This document shows positions 10,235-20,578 of a stretch of 36,983 nucleotides of DNA, piece after piece (within the stretch, counting starts at the first letter, position 1; the number at the start of each line of letters is the position of its first letter). A model generated the notes under the pieces. It searched no databases, was not told where the DNA came from, and worked only from the letters and a program-made list of their open reading frames with translations. The stretch comes from Lingula anatina (lineage: Eukaryota > Brachiopoda > Lingulata > Lingulida > Lingulidae). The stretch is taken from assembly GCF_001039355.2 (NCBI RefSeq), contig NW_019775605.1, forward strand, positions 260,848 to 297,830, written 5' to 3'. The position numbers and the translations under genes are program-made.

Positions 10235-10759
10235 ATAGTCCAGAGAGTCTAATACACTGTACCATATTATTGCTTCGTTTCCCCATCTACTCTCCTTAAA
10301 CAGGAATTTAGAAGTACATTTCTAGAGATTTCCCTCCTTAGTGCTCGCGCATGCACATAATTTGTGTTAGGTATTCTGTGATTGGCTATTGCTCGTCTCT
10401 GTTAAATCACGTGGCCTTTACACACTTAGGGTTTTTTTGTTATCAGCTCTCTATTGATAAGGACCAATGATATTGCTTGAAATTGTCACACCCCAACTGT
10501 TTCCATTCACTCCGATATAATTCCCTGGAGTGAGTTAGTTCAGAATATAATATTAGGTAATTCTGATTAACTCAATTTTCTTTGTATTTGAACATTTTGA
10601 AAAATTAAAAGAGATACTGTTCAGAGGCAAGTTTTCTTCACATCTGAAGTCATACATATGTGTGCCAGAATTCATTGGCCATCACATAAATCAAGTGCAA
10701 AATACATTTGATGCTTCATCAAATAGCATTCAGTAAGATATTTTTTATTTCTGTTGCAG

Positions 10760-10895
10760 ATATCAATGAATGTGAAGAGACTCGATCCCTGGGTGTGCAG
10801 CCAGTTGTGTGAGAATACTGTGGGCTCTTTCCACTATAAGTGTGTCCATGGCTACCTAGAGACAGCTGATGGGTGGACCTGCAAAAGAAGAGACA
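10760..10895 (+). pseudogene. LRP-like gene, EGF-like exon (right copy), frameshifted
   Basis: The splice sites are as in the left copy: acceptor TTGCAG, donor GTAAGT at 10896. The 3' part is intact here ([20 protein letters not shown], then WTCKRRD), giving the last EGF cysteines and aromatic residue. The 5' part carries four extra bases (CGAT) after GAGACT, which break the frame. The length is 136 nt against an inferred ancestral 132. The left and right copies are thus broken at different places. The domain type is clear; this copy as it stands cannot encode it. Confidence 0.75.
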
Positions 10896-11026
10896 GTAAG
10901 TAGCAGGGTTTTTTTCTTGATAGTAGTTTTTGTTATTGTAATTTTACAGTTTGTTTTTTCAGTACTGAAGGTTACAACTCTAATCTTGCCCTTTTGAATC
11001 AAGGGGTTATATTGATGACTAGTTAA

Positions 11027-11217
11027 AGGTATAACAACTCTTTGTATGAGATCTATATTTCACAATGAATAGATTGTATAAACAACTCTTTTTAGAAAAA
11101 AAAAACAATGACTAACTTTGTAGATATGTATTCATTCAGCATTGTTAAGTGTGGGAAAAATGTCATTTACCCCAAGAAAATTTATTGTTTTGGCCAAAGT
11201 GAACAGTTGTTATCCTT
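11027..11217. mobile_element. piggyBac-type MITE with TTAA target duplication
   Basis: The 191-bp insertion is flanked by TTAA (11023-11026 and 11218-11221). The ends AGGTATAACAACT and AGTTGTTATCCTT are inverted repeats differing by one base. The paralogous left copy of the duplication has a single TTAA at 7820-7823 and no insert, an independent empty-site control. It contains no ORF. It must have inserted after the EGF-exon duplication, or been lost precisely from the left copy. Confidence 0.85.
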
Positions 11218-11516
11218 TTAACTTTCTATTTATATCAGGCAATAAATCAATTGGTCTTGGATCTTTTAAAAAGATGCAGTTGTAAGCCTTATAGTTTTGA
11301 ATCAATTTCAAATATCCATTTTTGTATTAATTCTGTTGTGATAAATTTATTTTGAAATACTCTATTTACTTGTCTTTTAAGTGAAGTTATTCAGTTCTGC
11401 TTTCGTACGTCTTTTAATAAACCTTAAATTAGAAAAAATATTATTTTCAGATATTGAGCCTTTGATTTATATTACTAATTTAAAATATGTATGACATGTT
11501 AGGCATTTAATTCCAG

Positions 11517-11691
11517 ATATATTTACTGGACAGACTGGGGTCATATCTTTTACATTGCTGGTGTACGTGGGAGTGGACATCACCAACTGGTCATCTGTGA
11601 TCACGGAGAAACTGGACTGGCCTAATTCCTTGACCACTGACTATGTCACCAGGGGGATGTGGTGGGCTGATGTTCATCTGGATTACATTGA
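11517..11691 (+). pseudogene. LRP-like gene, YWTD propeller exon 1, frameshifted
   Basis: After the acceptor TTCCAG the exon reads YIYWTDWGHIFYIAGVRGSG, an LDL-receptor class B (YWTD) blade. After TGL the frame meets TAA. Shifting by one base near 11615-11622 restores WPNSLTTDYVTRGMWWADVH and DYIE, the next blade. The donor GTTAGT (11692) leaves phase 2, which matches the G-TAT-GCC start of the next exon. In LRP and LDLR proteins this propeller controls acid-dependent ligand release. The length of 175 nt is one more than a multiple of three, consistent with a single-base insertion. Confidence 0.75.
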
Positions 11692-12064
11692 GTTAGTCTC
11701 ATATTTTAGTTATAGATTTATTTTCTAGGATAATATCGTGGAATACTCATTTTTATGATTGGGAAAATGTGGCTAAATTAATATTTGTTTATATATGCTT
11801 AATATGCCTTCCCCCTTTTTTTTTTTTGATAAAATTGTATTATTTTGTTTATAACATCTTCAGTTGGGGAATGTAACCAAAATAATTTGGTATATGGTAC
11901 TGTCACAGGTTATTACCTGCACTACAGCCAAGCAGGTCTGGAGGTTGTTAAGTTGATTTTCTTCTAATGGAGACAGTTCACTGCGGGTTTGGAGCTTTTC
12001 TTTTTCCATTTAATATATATTAAATGACATGAAATCTAAAATACATATGTACATTAGATTTCAG

Positions 12065-12210
12065 GTATGCCAACCTTGATGGCAGCAACAGACAGTTAAT
12101 TGGTCATATCAGAAGTCAGAATAGTCCACATATTTGCCATTGCTGTGTTTGAAGACTGGATATATTGGACTGACTGGAACCATCTGAGTATTGAAGAAGC
12201 TCACAAGTAC
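12065..12210 (+). pseudogene. LRP-like gene, YWTD propeller exon 2, frameshifted
   Basis: Acceptor TTTCAG at 12059-12064. The exon reads YANLDGSNRQLIGHIRSQNS in the frame carried over from the previous exon. It then shifts near 12130-12137 to FAIAVFEDWIYWTDWNHLSI and EEAHKYT, the start of a further blade. The LDGSNRQ..H, AVFEDWIYWTDW pattern is diagnostic for LDL-receptor class B repeats. No clean donor is seen after HKYT, so the right edge is approximate. Confidence 0.7.
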
Positions 12211-12685
12211 ACATTGCCAAGAGATGATTATTTAGTCATATATAAATTAAAGTGAAAATATTCATTTTACTGTTTTTCTTTTAATCAAGAGCTTGTAAAA
12301 TATGTGGGTATTACCTCCAATATTTCTGTGACTGTCAGTCACCATCATCAGGGAGTAAGTGAATTTATACATACAGAGCTAATGAAACTGTTCTCTGAAA
12401 ATATTCAGTTTTGGATAATATATGTTCACTTTGTGAATTTTTATTTTATTATTTCATTTTTCAAAGATTAAATTAAAATAAGTGAAATAAATTAAAAGAA
12501 ATTTAAGTATTTTGTGCTTACAGAATGTTAGAAATTGAGTGATTGCAGTAGAATATTTCAGTGTAGGTATGTCATGACATCTGTGGATACCAAAATACAT
12601 GGAAGCTATGAAAAACATGCCTCTTGATATATAATATGACCATGTACTTTGTTGTTGTTATTGTTTACAGGTTTACCTATTTTAG

Positions 12686-12763
12686 GGACAACAATGGTGG
12701 CTGCTCTCACTTGTGCCTCATCACACCAGGGGGCGCTGGATTCAGGTGTGACTGTGTCTCGTG
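12686..12763 (+). CDS. LRP-like gene, EGF-like exon after the propeller
   Basis: A 78-nt exon between TTTTAG and the strong donor GTG|GTAAGT. It reads [20 protein letters not shown] followed by CDCVSRG, the start of the EGF module (NGGCSHLCL...GF.C.C) that closes LRP propellers. The frame is intact and phase 2-2. It is the only extracellular exon of this gene in the window without a frameshift. The expected preceding Cys-Asn pair lies upstream of the exon and is missing, so the module is partial. Confidence 0.6.
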
Positions 12764-12980
12764 GTAAGTTTCTTTTAACATCTTGTATCAAAGACTATAT
12801 TCATCTTATGTCAGTCTTAATTGTTCTTGTCAAATTGCTGTATGGTGGTCCTGTAACTTTTTCATTGAATTATTTCTCTTGTTTAGTTCTTTTGTCTTTT
12901 TTCACAAATTGCCTGCAAATATTTTATTTTAAATTTTCTTTTTATTCATTGGTCTAAAGTGTTCATCTTTTTTCTCGTAG

Positions 12981-13229
12981 GATGCAATGGAACCAAAGTA
13001 CAACAAAATGGAGAATTTCGAAGACTACAACAAACCAACCAATTTCTCCACCCCAGTGTATGACAATAAAACACGATTAGAACCTGCTAAATCCATGAAA
13101 ATAAAAAAGGACATCTCCAGTCCCACTCACTCCAATGGAGTATTAGACAACCAGTCATCAGAGATCACAGTCCATATACCACATAAGGAACTCTGTCTAT
13201 CAGTAACGGAAAACCAATTACAACACTGA
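12981..13229 (+). CDS. LRP-like gene, cytoplasmic tail exon
   Basis: The acceptor CTCGTAG precedes 83 codons to the stop at 13227-13229. The start of the tail, NKPTNFSTPVYDN, closely resembles the KPTNFTNPVY endocytic motif of LRP1-type tails. Here the NPxY Asn is Thr (TPVY), so PTB-adaptor binding would be impaired. The remainder is polar, as in receptor tails. The exon reads in phase 0, but the preceding EGF exon ends in phase 2, and no transmembrane segment is found between 12764 and 12980. At least one exon is therefore missing. ATG 12987 is the first Met but would not be the natural start. Confidence 0.55.
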   Translation, partial: DAMEPKYNKMENFEDYNKPTNFSTPVYDNKTRLEPAKSMKIKKDISSPTHSNGVLDNQSSEITVHIPHKELCLSVTENQLQH

Positions 13230-14327
13230 TGTTTTAGTCACTAATAGAGATTTATGAGACCAAAGATTTTTTGAGTATAAAAACTCTTGATGATCATTCC
13301 ACAGTTGCAGCAAAATTCGAGAGAGAATATGTCTCGCACAAAGCAGAATAGATGTTGGTAGTTATGATGGAACTTTATTATGAAGTGTTATATTAAACCC
13401 ATACAAAATATTTGTTCTTGTATGGGTGCAGCTTTCCAACTCTGATGAAGAATTGGAATTCCTGTTTACTAAATAATTCCAGATAAAATGTTACGCTGTT
13501 AAAGAGTCAGTCCTCCTGTTTGAATATAGTGTTTGTGCTGATGTTCTGTTTGCAGAAACTTTAGCCCTCATGCTTGCACATAAAATATTCCTCAAAGAAC
13601 TCTCATACCAATATTTGGTTTATTTGTTGCTAATTTAACAATAAGAAATCAGTTAACAGATTTTTAAAATCTTGATTAATCTGTAGGTTTTACAGATTGC
13701 AAGACGTAACCATGAGACTGTATTATTACATAGTAGTTAGCACATATATTAACTGGATTAAGGGACTGAATTAAAAGAAGTGCTAAGGCAAATACAACCA
13801 ACAAAAAAGTTCCATGACAAGTATTATCTGACCCGTAATAATGATATTTTTGTTGTATTTAAAAATGTGAGGGAAATGATACAGCTTAGTTAATGTAACA
13901 GAGGAGTTGAGATTAAGAATCCAGATGAAAATCCAAAATGGCATTTTGCAGTTTGTTTTAATACATTATCCTAGAAATACATATCTGTGTTGGCTTCCTT
14001 GGTGTACTCAACATTCCAAGAACTGTTGTCTTGGTTCAGAAAAGGGTAGAAGATAAATTTTAATTTCACAGTATACAAGACATAATAATGCTTTTTCCTT
14101 CTGGCTTTAAACTGTATGTCATATGACATTTGTATAGACGTCTTCAGATGGAAATTTTATTAATGTTGTACAAATATAAAAGTTTTAAGAAGGCTGGAAG
14201 AAAATATGTCCCACACCATTGCAACATTCACTTAAATATGATTTTTATTTACAGCCTTGTCTGTACATTGCTGTCACTTATGCTATTTTCAATTCTTTGG
14301 CATGTTAACCGTCTCATTATTGAACTA
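13230..14327 (+). other. Possible 3' UTR and intergenic DNA
   Basis: AT-rich sequence following the receptor tail stop. It has no convincing open frame or family signature. Part may be the 3' UTR of the LRP-like gene. Confidence 0.3.
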
Positions 14328-14610
14328 ATAACCTCTGCCAAGGAGGTTATGTTTTCACCCCTGTTTGTCTGTCATTCACATAACTCAAAAAGCCGATTTT
14401 GATGAAATTTTCAGGAACTGTCAGAAGTGGACCAAAGAACAGATGAATAGTTTTTGGTGGTGATCCGGATCAATAATCAATCAATAATCAATCAATAATC
14501 AAAAATAAAAAACTTAATCATTATAGAATGAAAATTTAGGGGTGTAATGCATTGGGTGGAGACTTTGCTGACTTGGCAGAGGTCTGCGCTCTTGGAGTGC
14601 TTTTTTAGTT
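14328..14610. mobile_element. Dispersed non-autonomous element with conserved 'CTCTGCCAAGGAGG' end
   Basis: The left end ACCTCTGCCAAG (14331-14342) is inverted at 14572-14583 (CTTGGCAGAGGT), and the left end itself folds (ATAACCTC...GAGGTTAT, 14328-14350). The interior has GATTTTGATGAAATTTTCAG and TTTTTGGTGGTGATCCGGAT. From memory these phrases recur in interspersed repeats of many marine animals and fish. A short internal tandem array (ATCAATAATCAATCA) at about 14470-14505 has expanded. There is no coding potential. Confidence 0.6.
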
Positions 14611-15248
14611 GCATATGTAAACACGTTCTTTTGACATTTTCTGCATCTTAACAATTTTGTTAGTTGTTTATATTAAAATGATGGTAAATCTGTTAGCGTG
14701 TATTGTGAAATAAAGAATAAGAAATGGAAATAAAATTATATCAGTGTAGTTTGTCAGATTCGTTCCTTTACTGTTTTCAGATCAAGGAAATTAGATATTT
14801 AAAATTGTTCTATTGATGTATTTTTTATTTGTTTGAATAGAGGTCTGTCCATACTGTAATGCCATACTTGAAATTTTGTTAATTCTTTTGGAGGTGGTGC
14901 ATTGTTCTTTATGTATGAAGATATATTAATTTTCATTTTTAGATACTAGTGAAAGTCTTTTTGTTTTTGGTACATGCATGCCAATAGTATGTATGTTCTT
15001 CATTATTTCACTGTAATAAAGGATATTTTGAGGGAAAATATGTATGTTCAATTGTTGCTCTTTTTCTCCCTCTAATCTTTCCCCTTTCACTTTACTTTTT
15101 ATAAGAAAAATAATTTCTATGAAAAAATGGAATAATATCAATAAGTAGATTTTCCAATTAAAAATATACAAAGGTTAGACAAAATTCTAATTTCAAGAGG
15201 GGAATATTGGTGCGATATATTTTTCAGAAACCTCTTAATCGGCCACTG
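14611..15248. other. AT-rich DNA, nothing recognised
   Basis: There are no supported exons. The open frame on the minus strand near 14926-15171 is low-complexity and Lys/Ile-rich, and is treated as chance. Confidence 0.3.
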
Positions 15249-15360
15249 CGTTACCGATATGCACGTTACCATATTGCGTGTAGATTGTTGCTGTTGTTAT
15301 TGTTGTTATTGACGTTGTGAGTTGTCTGTCCGCGCAACACTCAATAACTCCCTTTCCTTT
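15249..15360. repeat. Fragment related to the long-TIR element at 36.5 kb
   Basis: GCGTTACCGATATGCACGTTACCA-type sequence at 15249-15283, followed by a GTTGTCTGTCCGCGCAACACT piece, parallels the arm and centre of the element at 36461-36789 (right arm, reverse complement). It is an older, degraded copy with unclear edges. Confidence 0.45.
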
Positions 15361-16310
15361 AACTTGTTTGATTCCGTTATAATCTTTATCTGCAGTTAGT
15401 GAAAGTGTAAGTCATTTACTTTACAACATCAATTGAAAAGACTACAAGTCGCCTTGAAATTTTGCATGTGATCCTCTATTTAGAGGAACTGTAGTGGCCA
15501 ACAAGATTTTAAACTCTGAATTTTTTTACTTCTGAATATTTTGATTGTTATGCGCATTATTTTTTCGCTCGGCTTTCTCCTTTATATTCGCATATAAAAA
15601 GAGAGAGAGGGTATTCTAATTTAATTCATCCTTGTCGAACACAAATAAACAGAAATGCTGTCAAAATTTTAATGCTTTGCCGATATCCATTTTCAATCAC
15701 AGTTTTTTTACCTATATCAAATAATTATGACGAAATGTGGCGTGTGATTTTCGCCCAATAGCTCTGAGGCGCGTTTACTAATTATTTTTCACTCGTGGAA
15801 TGATTGTGTTAGTGCAGAAAATTTCTTTCTCACCAGATGACAACTAAAAACTCTGATAATATTTTGAATCACCATTAAGATTATCAAGGCCATCAAGGTC
15901 ATCATCGTTACAAATCTCTGAACATCACTTCCGGCCAGTCTTATATTACTTCAAGGAACCTAATTTGCATATAAGAGAAAAAATGCATTTTTTCTGATTT
16001 AGGCTTGTCTCCAATTTTTTCATTATTTTCAAATAGCAATGTCATCTTTTGCTCACAAATCTGGACACCTTTATTCCAAATGTACTGTTTGTAAATTATG
16101 TAATTAGTAATAAATTTTATATCACAGACGTGTATCACGTTTTCACTCCACAGCCATAAAACTCGTTGATAGCTGCATGGGTATAAAAGTAGGTCAATTG
16201 CCTGTATAAATTTGCCATACGATTATTGATTTTTTAGTGTGGACCGTTTTATGGGGGAGACACAAGTGGGAGATGTATCAAGATGCCAGCAAAATATTTT
16301 GCTTGCATGG

Positions 16311-16410
16311 GAGTACTGAAAGTCAGAGTATATTGCAAACTTTGAAAGAAAAGAGTAAAACTAGCCCAAATCTCCAGCTTCATCATGTAAAACTTTATAG
16401 ATGCCACGGT
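16311..16410 (+). repeat. Dispersed repeat shared with 36361-36460
   Basis: ACTGAAAG.CA.AGTATATTGCAAACTTT and about 70 bases after it align with 36366 onwards. The 87-codon open frame that covers it is therefore a repeat, not a gene. Adjacent 15361-16310 and 16501-16926 hold nothing I can support. Confidence 0.55.
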
Positions 16411-16926
16411 CCCTCTCTATTTCATCTGACTCTCCCTAAAATTTTTCAGACCGCATTAACTGTTCAGCTCCCGGGAACCGCGAAGCATCCAGCGTGGTAG
16501 CAGACGCTGAGCCCTGCAGACGGCACATTGCATTCACAAGAGGGGATAAAGGTTTTCTAGGGAAATGCTGTATTTTATTACATCTGACGAATTACGTGAT
16601 AAAGGAAAGATGTTTTACATATTTGAATTTAATTTGACTAAGTGCAATGAGAGACACCGATTCACTGTATTTCTTCTCAAAATTGACAGGTTAAAAAAAA
16701 AAGAGCAAAAGGAGATAACCTATCTCCCCTATGAATCCTTACATGGCATATCCTATCCGTGAACTTTTGATCTACTTTAGTTTTCACACTCCTACACACG
16801 CTGAGTTTGTATGGTACTATTAGAAATAGAAAAGGGGCGTAGGCCTATTGGTGGGAGGGGATGTGACNAAATAGTGACCCGATGTACAACTTCAGTGATT
16901 GGATTTGGCTCTCCCCCTCTTCGAGC

Positions 16927-16970
16927 CTGTGTGTGCGTGCGTGCGCGCGCGTGTGTGTTTAGTGTATGTG
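16927..16970. repeat. Alternating GT/GC simple repeat
   Basis: TGTGTGCGTGCGTGCGCGCG continues into GTGTGTGT. It is alternating purine-pyrimidine DNA with Z-DNA potential, about 60 bp after the N at 16868. Confidence 0.7.
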
Positions 16971-17739
16971 TAGGGGAGGGTGTATGTCGTTTTCACGTAG
17001 TCCTGACATAAATTGACAAGGTACCGACATTATTTTAAAAATTAATTGTAAGTCAAGGGTGTGTATATTCTATTTTCATTTTTATTTGCTTGAAGCTGTA
17101 TTTGTTGTTCAGATTCCATTTTTAGTTTAAAATTATTTTGCCTTTGTTCTTTTCATTAATTTTTCTTGTATTAATTCTGAGAAATAATTTTTTTATTTTT
17201 AGGTAACAATTGCTTTTTTATAGATAGAGTCATCCAGATTTGTTCATGATTCCCTAAAATAGTGACAATACCGCTAACAAGAATGCCTTAATTAAACCCG
17301 TTCTCTAGCGCGATGTTTCCTACGTAAGAACTCCTATTTACGATTTTGATATGCACTGTTCGAACTTCGTCGCTTCGGACTGCGACTAAAGTATGATGGT
17401 GATGAAGACGTAGGCCTACGTGCCAAGATTTTACGTAAATGCGAAATGATAATAGATAAAAGAATATCCAGCTTTAATTTCAGTTTATTTTCCATGAAAG
17501 TTGTCTGATATCTTATTGATTAATGTGCCGATATATATGTTTGCAATGTTTGCAATATCTACTTTATGTCGGAGTGGTAGCAGCAACAGTTCACAATTCA
17601 CTGCCAGAGACTTTTTGCTTGCCTTGCTTGTATCTGTAATAAAAAGTACAAGCTTAAAGCGCAGATAATTGGTAGCTATGTACAGTAATAGAACTAATAG
17701 TAATTAAAAGTGTAAACGATAGGAAAAAGCTGTCTTACG

Positions 17740-18090
17740 CCCTTAAAACTCACATCAAGAACCACCACAGTACAAACAGTCACCATTTTAAAAGGACACA
17801 TAGGCCTACGCGACACAAGACAAAGACGGATTGTCGAGAAGAAGCTCATAAAAATATAAACACTTTAAAAAAGGACTTTATAGAGACAATGAATATCTCA
17901 ACGGATATTAGTCTTGTTTAATTATTACGTAATCTTCAACACGTTAACCTTTGTCACGCACTTCTAACTTATTGTCCCTTTTATATGAATCCCTGTACCG
18001 GGTAGTTTGCTTGTTTTTTTCTTGTTTTGGTACCTGAAGAAGGTTCACAAGCCAAAAGCTCGGGCATTTTTTTCATCTTTCAAAGTTAAT
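17740..18090 (+). other. Possible retroelement 3' tail
   Basis: A 57-codon open stretch (His/Lys/Thr-rich, from about 17745 to the TAA near 17920) is followed by CCTGAAGAAGGTTCACAAGC and CAAAAGCTCGGGC. A phrase of this kind (CTGAAGAAGG..AAGCCGAAA) occurs near the ends of some Penelope-like and related retroelements as I recall. I cannot confirm the family. The rest of 16971-18276 holds no supported gene. Confidence 0.25.
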
Positions 18091-18276
18091 CTTTACAGAT
18101 GCGTTTTCAATATATATATTTTTTCGTAAAGATACGGAAGATGCTGTTGAATGAAAAATATGTACTTTCATTTATAGTCATAACAGTTAATTATCATAAA
18201 AGAGGTTTGTTATCTGATTCTGATCCTAGGATCAACTGGTTGTGAATTCGGCCTCTCTACAATCCAATTCAGGAAA

Positions 18277-18443
18277 TGACGTAACCGCAGAGGTCGCATT
18301 GTCCAATGGCATGGCTTCTTTTTCGTAATGGTAGGTTAGAGAGGACCGATATAAACATCAGAGGTGGAATTTTGATTTACGGTTTGATTGATGCACGGAA
18401 TTTACAAACGAGCGACGGGATGATGTAGCCTGCAGTATTTGCG
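18277..18443 (+). promoter_or_regulatory. Promoter-like segment with a possible non-coding first exon
   Basis: TGACGTAAC (CRE-like) at 18277-18285, CCAAT at 18303-18307, TATAAA at 18350-18355, then about 90 bp of more GC-rich sequence ending in a strong donor GCG|GTAAGC (GT at 18444). The order and spacing fit a short untranslated first exon reading rightwards. No downstream coding exon with a matching acceptor was recognised. It shares the TGACGTAAC core with the cluster at 3.8 kb. Confidence 0.35.
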
Positions 18444-20402
18444 GTAAGCGTGCCAAGTTTTAGGCCGCTCCGATGCCCGGCAGTATTTTATTTCGATTAT
18501 TCTGTTTAAAATTGTGGCTTCTTGTTTCACAAGCTTCTTCTATTTTATTGTCTCTATGGAGGTATATGGGGACTTTACGACATTCGGTTTGAAGGCTTTA
18601 ACCACTTGTTATAGTTTATTTTTGCATTGTATTGGATTAATGTGACAGTCCAAGGTTGTCCTAGATGGTTTTCAAGTTTATGCACCCGGTTTTAATATCA
18701 TTTAGCGATTTTACGACAACCGTTTACTATCCAACCAAGGTGACAGCCGAGTGTGCTTTGTTGCAGTGATCTGGTACCGGAAGTCTTGGGATTGAAAGCG
18801 ACAGTTGGGCGGGGTTTTTAAGAGAGAGAGAGAGCTGCAGATACAAGAGCTAGAGGATAGATAAAGGGAGCGTTATAAGTGTTATTCAGTAGATCTGGAT
18901 TCCTGGAAATATCTGAGGTAAAACGTAAAAAAGTTCTAGCAGAGTTAAGGAGCAATAGGGTTTCTATATGTTGTCCTAAAATAGGTATATCAGAAAAATT
19001 TTCAAACTGATCAGAAAATTATAATACTTATATCATCTGAAAGGTAATGCAAAAACTGGATGAAATCACTTGGAATTTTTTAAAATATTCCTACAAGCAA
19101 CAAAGATATTGAAGTTTTTTAACTGTAAAAATTCACCAAAAGTGTCCACACTCTTCAGCTTAAAACCTGTCACTACTGACCAGCGGTGAGCACTCAGCTG
19201 TAGCTGCAGCTCAAATTGCTTGTGACCAATTAGGGCAATTATGGCTGTATGTTAATCTAATGACCCGGAAACAAACCCAAATTGTCGACCGCACAAGCAC
19301 ACGGCTGGGATGGTTTCTGTGCAGATCATGTACTATAAATATTGCACATCAAATAAACTATACTTCGCATGGTTTAATTTTCATGATTTTTCTACATAAT
19401 ATTGCAAATTTCATAAACTTTATTTGTTATATATTTTTAAAAAATTGCAACCAGTACTTAACTGAGCATTTTGAGCATTTTGGCGAGGCAAAACTTCAAA
19501 CGCCCTGAACTGAAACTTCTCAAAGACTGCAACACGGGAAAATCATGTGATCAGATTTTACTCTTTGATTTACAGCTTATTTAGTTAAGTGCTTGTATTA
19601 GTTTTTTTTTACGCGGCACTCAAAGAGAAATTTAAAAAAAGGGGTGCCATAGGCAAGCTGTCAGCAGGCCGATATCAGTTTTACATTTCACTGCCCCTGG
19701 ATAGTTACTACTGTAGCGCCCCTAACGGATTGTATACCTACCTTAAAAGTTATTTGTGGGGATTTTTGCAGTGTTCACTTCGTCCTATCAGGTATCTTTA
19801 TAACTCTCTATTTAGCCATAGCCCTCCAACTGGAGTGAAGTAATGGCTTTGCATGTTAGGAATTCATACATATCCCAGTATGTAGCCAAGTATAACATCA
19901 CATTATTACAATGTTACATCTGGACTGCATCATTCCTGCATTGAATATAGTGTTGTGACACATTTTGAGGCATGTTGGGCCCCTTAAGATGCAAAGTCGC
20001 AACAAATGTCCCTCTAAATTTAGCTTAAATTGCCAATATAAAATGATGACAATTTTAAGTTTGATTTTTATTACATGAAGTCATGGCAAAACATCAAATG
20101 CATGTTAGCAATTTTTTGAAAGTACAAATTTCTGTGAATATGAGGAAGCTGCCAAGTTTGACTTTGCCCAGGACCACTGCCAGTTTAGACATGATGGGAG
20201 TACGAACAAACAGTCCTTTTTGCCGGGAAAAGGTGCCCTCTGGGAAAATTTTCATTTAGGTACACAGTGGTTTCATGGTAACCGTAAAAGGTCCAATTTT
20301 TTTGTAGGAGAAAAAAAACTTTTGAAATAGCTGGCTACAGGCCTGTTGAATGTTTATAATGAGTGTTTCTCTCTTTTGTTCAGCTCAGGCACACAGTTTG
20401 AG
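18444..20402. other. Non-coding, nothing recognised
   Basis: A short (GA)n run lies near 18821-18835. The open frames at 19260-19508 and 19589-19843 have no motif, no splice context and mixed composition, and I do not regard them as genes. Confidence 0.3.
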
Positions 20403-20403
20403 T

Positions 20404-20578
20404 GGTCAAATCTGAAAATGCAGTGATTCTCAATGAGATAGCAGAGAAAACCCTCACTGACCCAACACTAATCAAACTTGGAGGGAGAATCTCAACAGGA
20501 GATTGGAATCAGCAATCTATACAGAAAAGATGAGGACATTGAACCATACTGGGACATGAGAGAAGAATTTAGTATTAT
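20404..20578 (+). pseudogene. Ty3/gypsy pol fragment: RNase H-integrase linker, misplaced
   Basis: Read in pieces, it gives VKSENAVILNEIAEKTLTDP and IKLGGRI, then DEDIEPYWDMREEFSIIE. This is the linker between RNase H and integrase in K02A2.6-like gypsy polyproteins. The first 90 bp recur at 20785-20873 with about 8 differences. In a normal element this follows RNase H, but here it precedes it: after REEFSIIE the sequence jumps into HKPLVPMF of RNase H. It is a rearranged remnant. Confidence 0.7.

Larger units (their letters stand above)
10633..11441 (+). repeat. Segmental duplication, right copy (EGF exon plus flanking intron)
   Basis: It matches 7436-8044 in order, with small indels and one extra 191-bp MITE at 11027-11217. 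It is the copy that leads directly into the remaining LRP exons, so it is probably the original location. Confidence 0.85.

Noticed and set aside
12649-12957. 102-codon hydrophobic frame that might supply the missing LRP membrane segment
   Set aside because: It reads the EGF exon in the wrong frame and continues through a donor site into T-rich intron; the hydrophobicity comes from T-rich DNA.
13900-15250. Possible further LRP or UTR exons
   Set aside because: No YWTD, EGF or LDLa motif and no consistent splice phases.
16237-16500. 87-codon frame that looks fairly protein-like
   Set aside because: Its middle is a dispersed repeat also found at 36.4 kb in a context with no matching frame.
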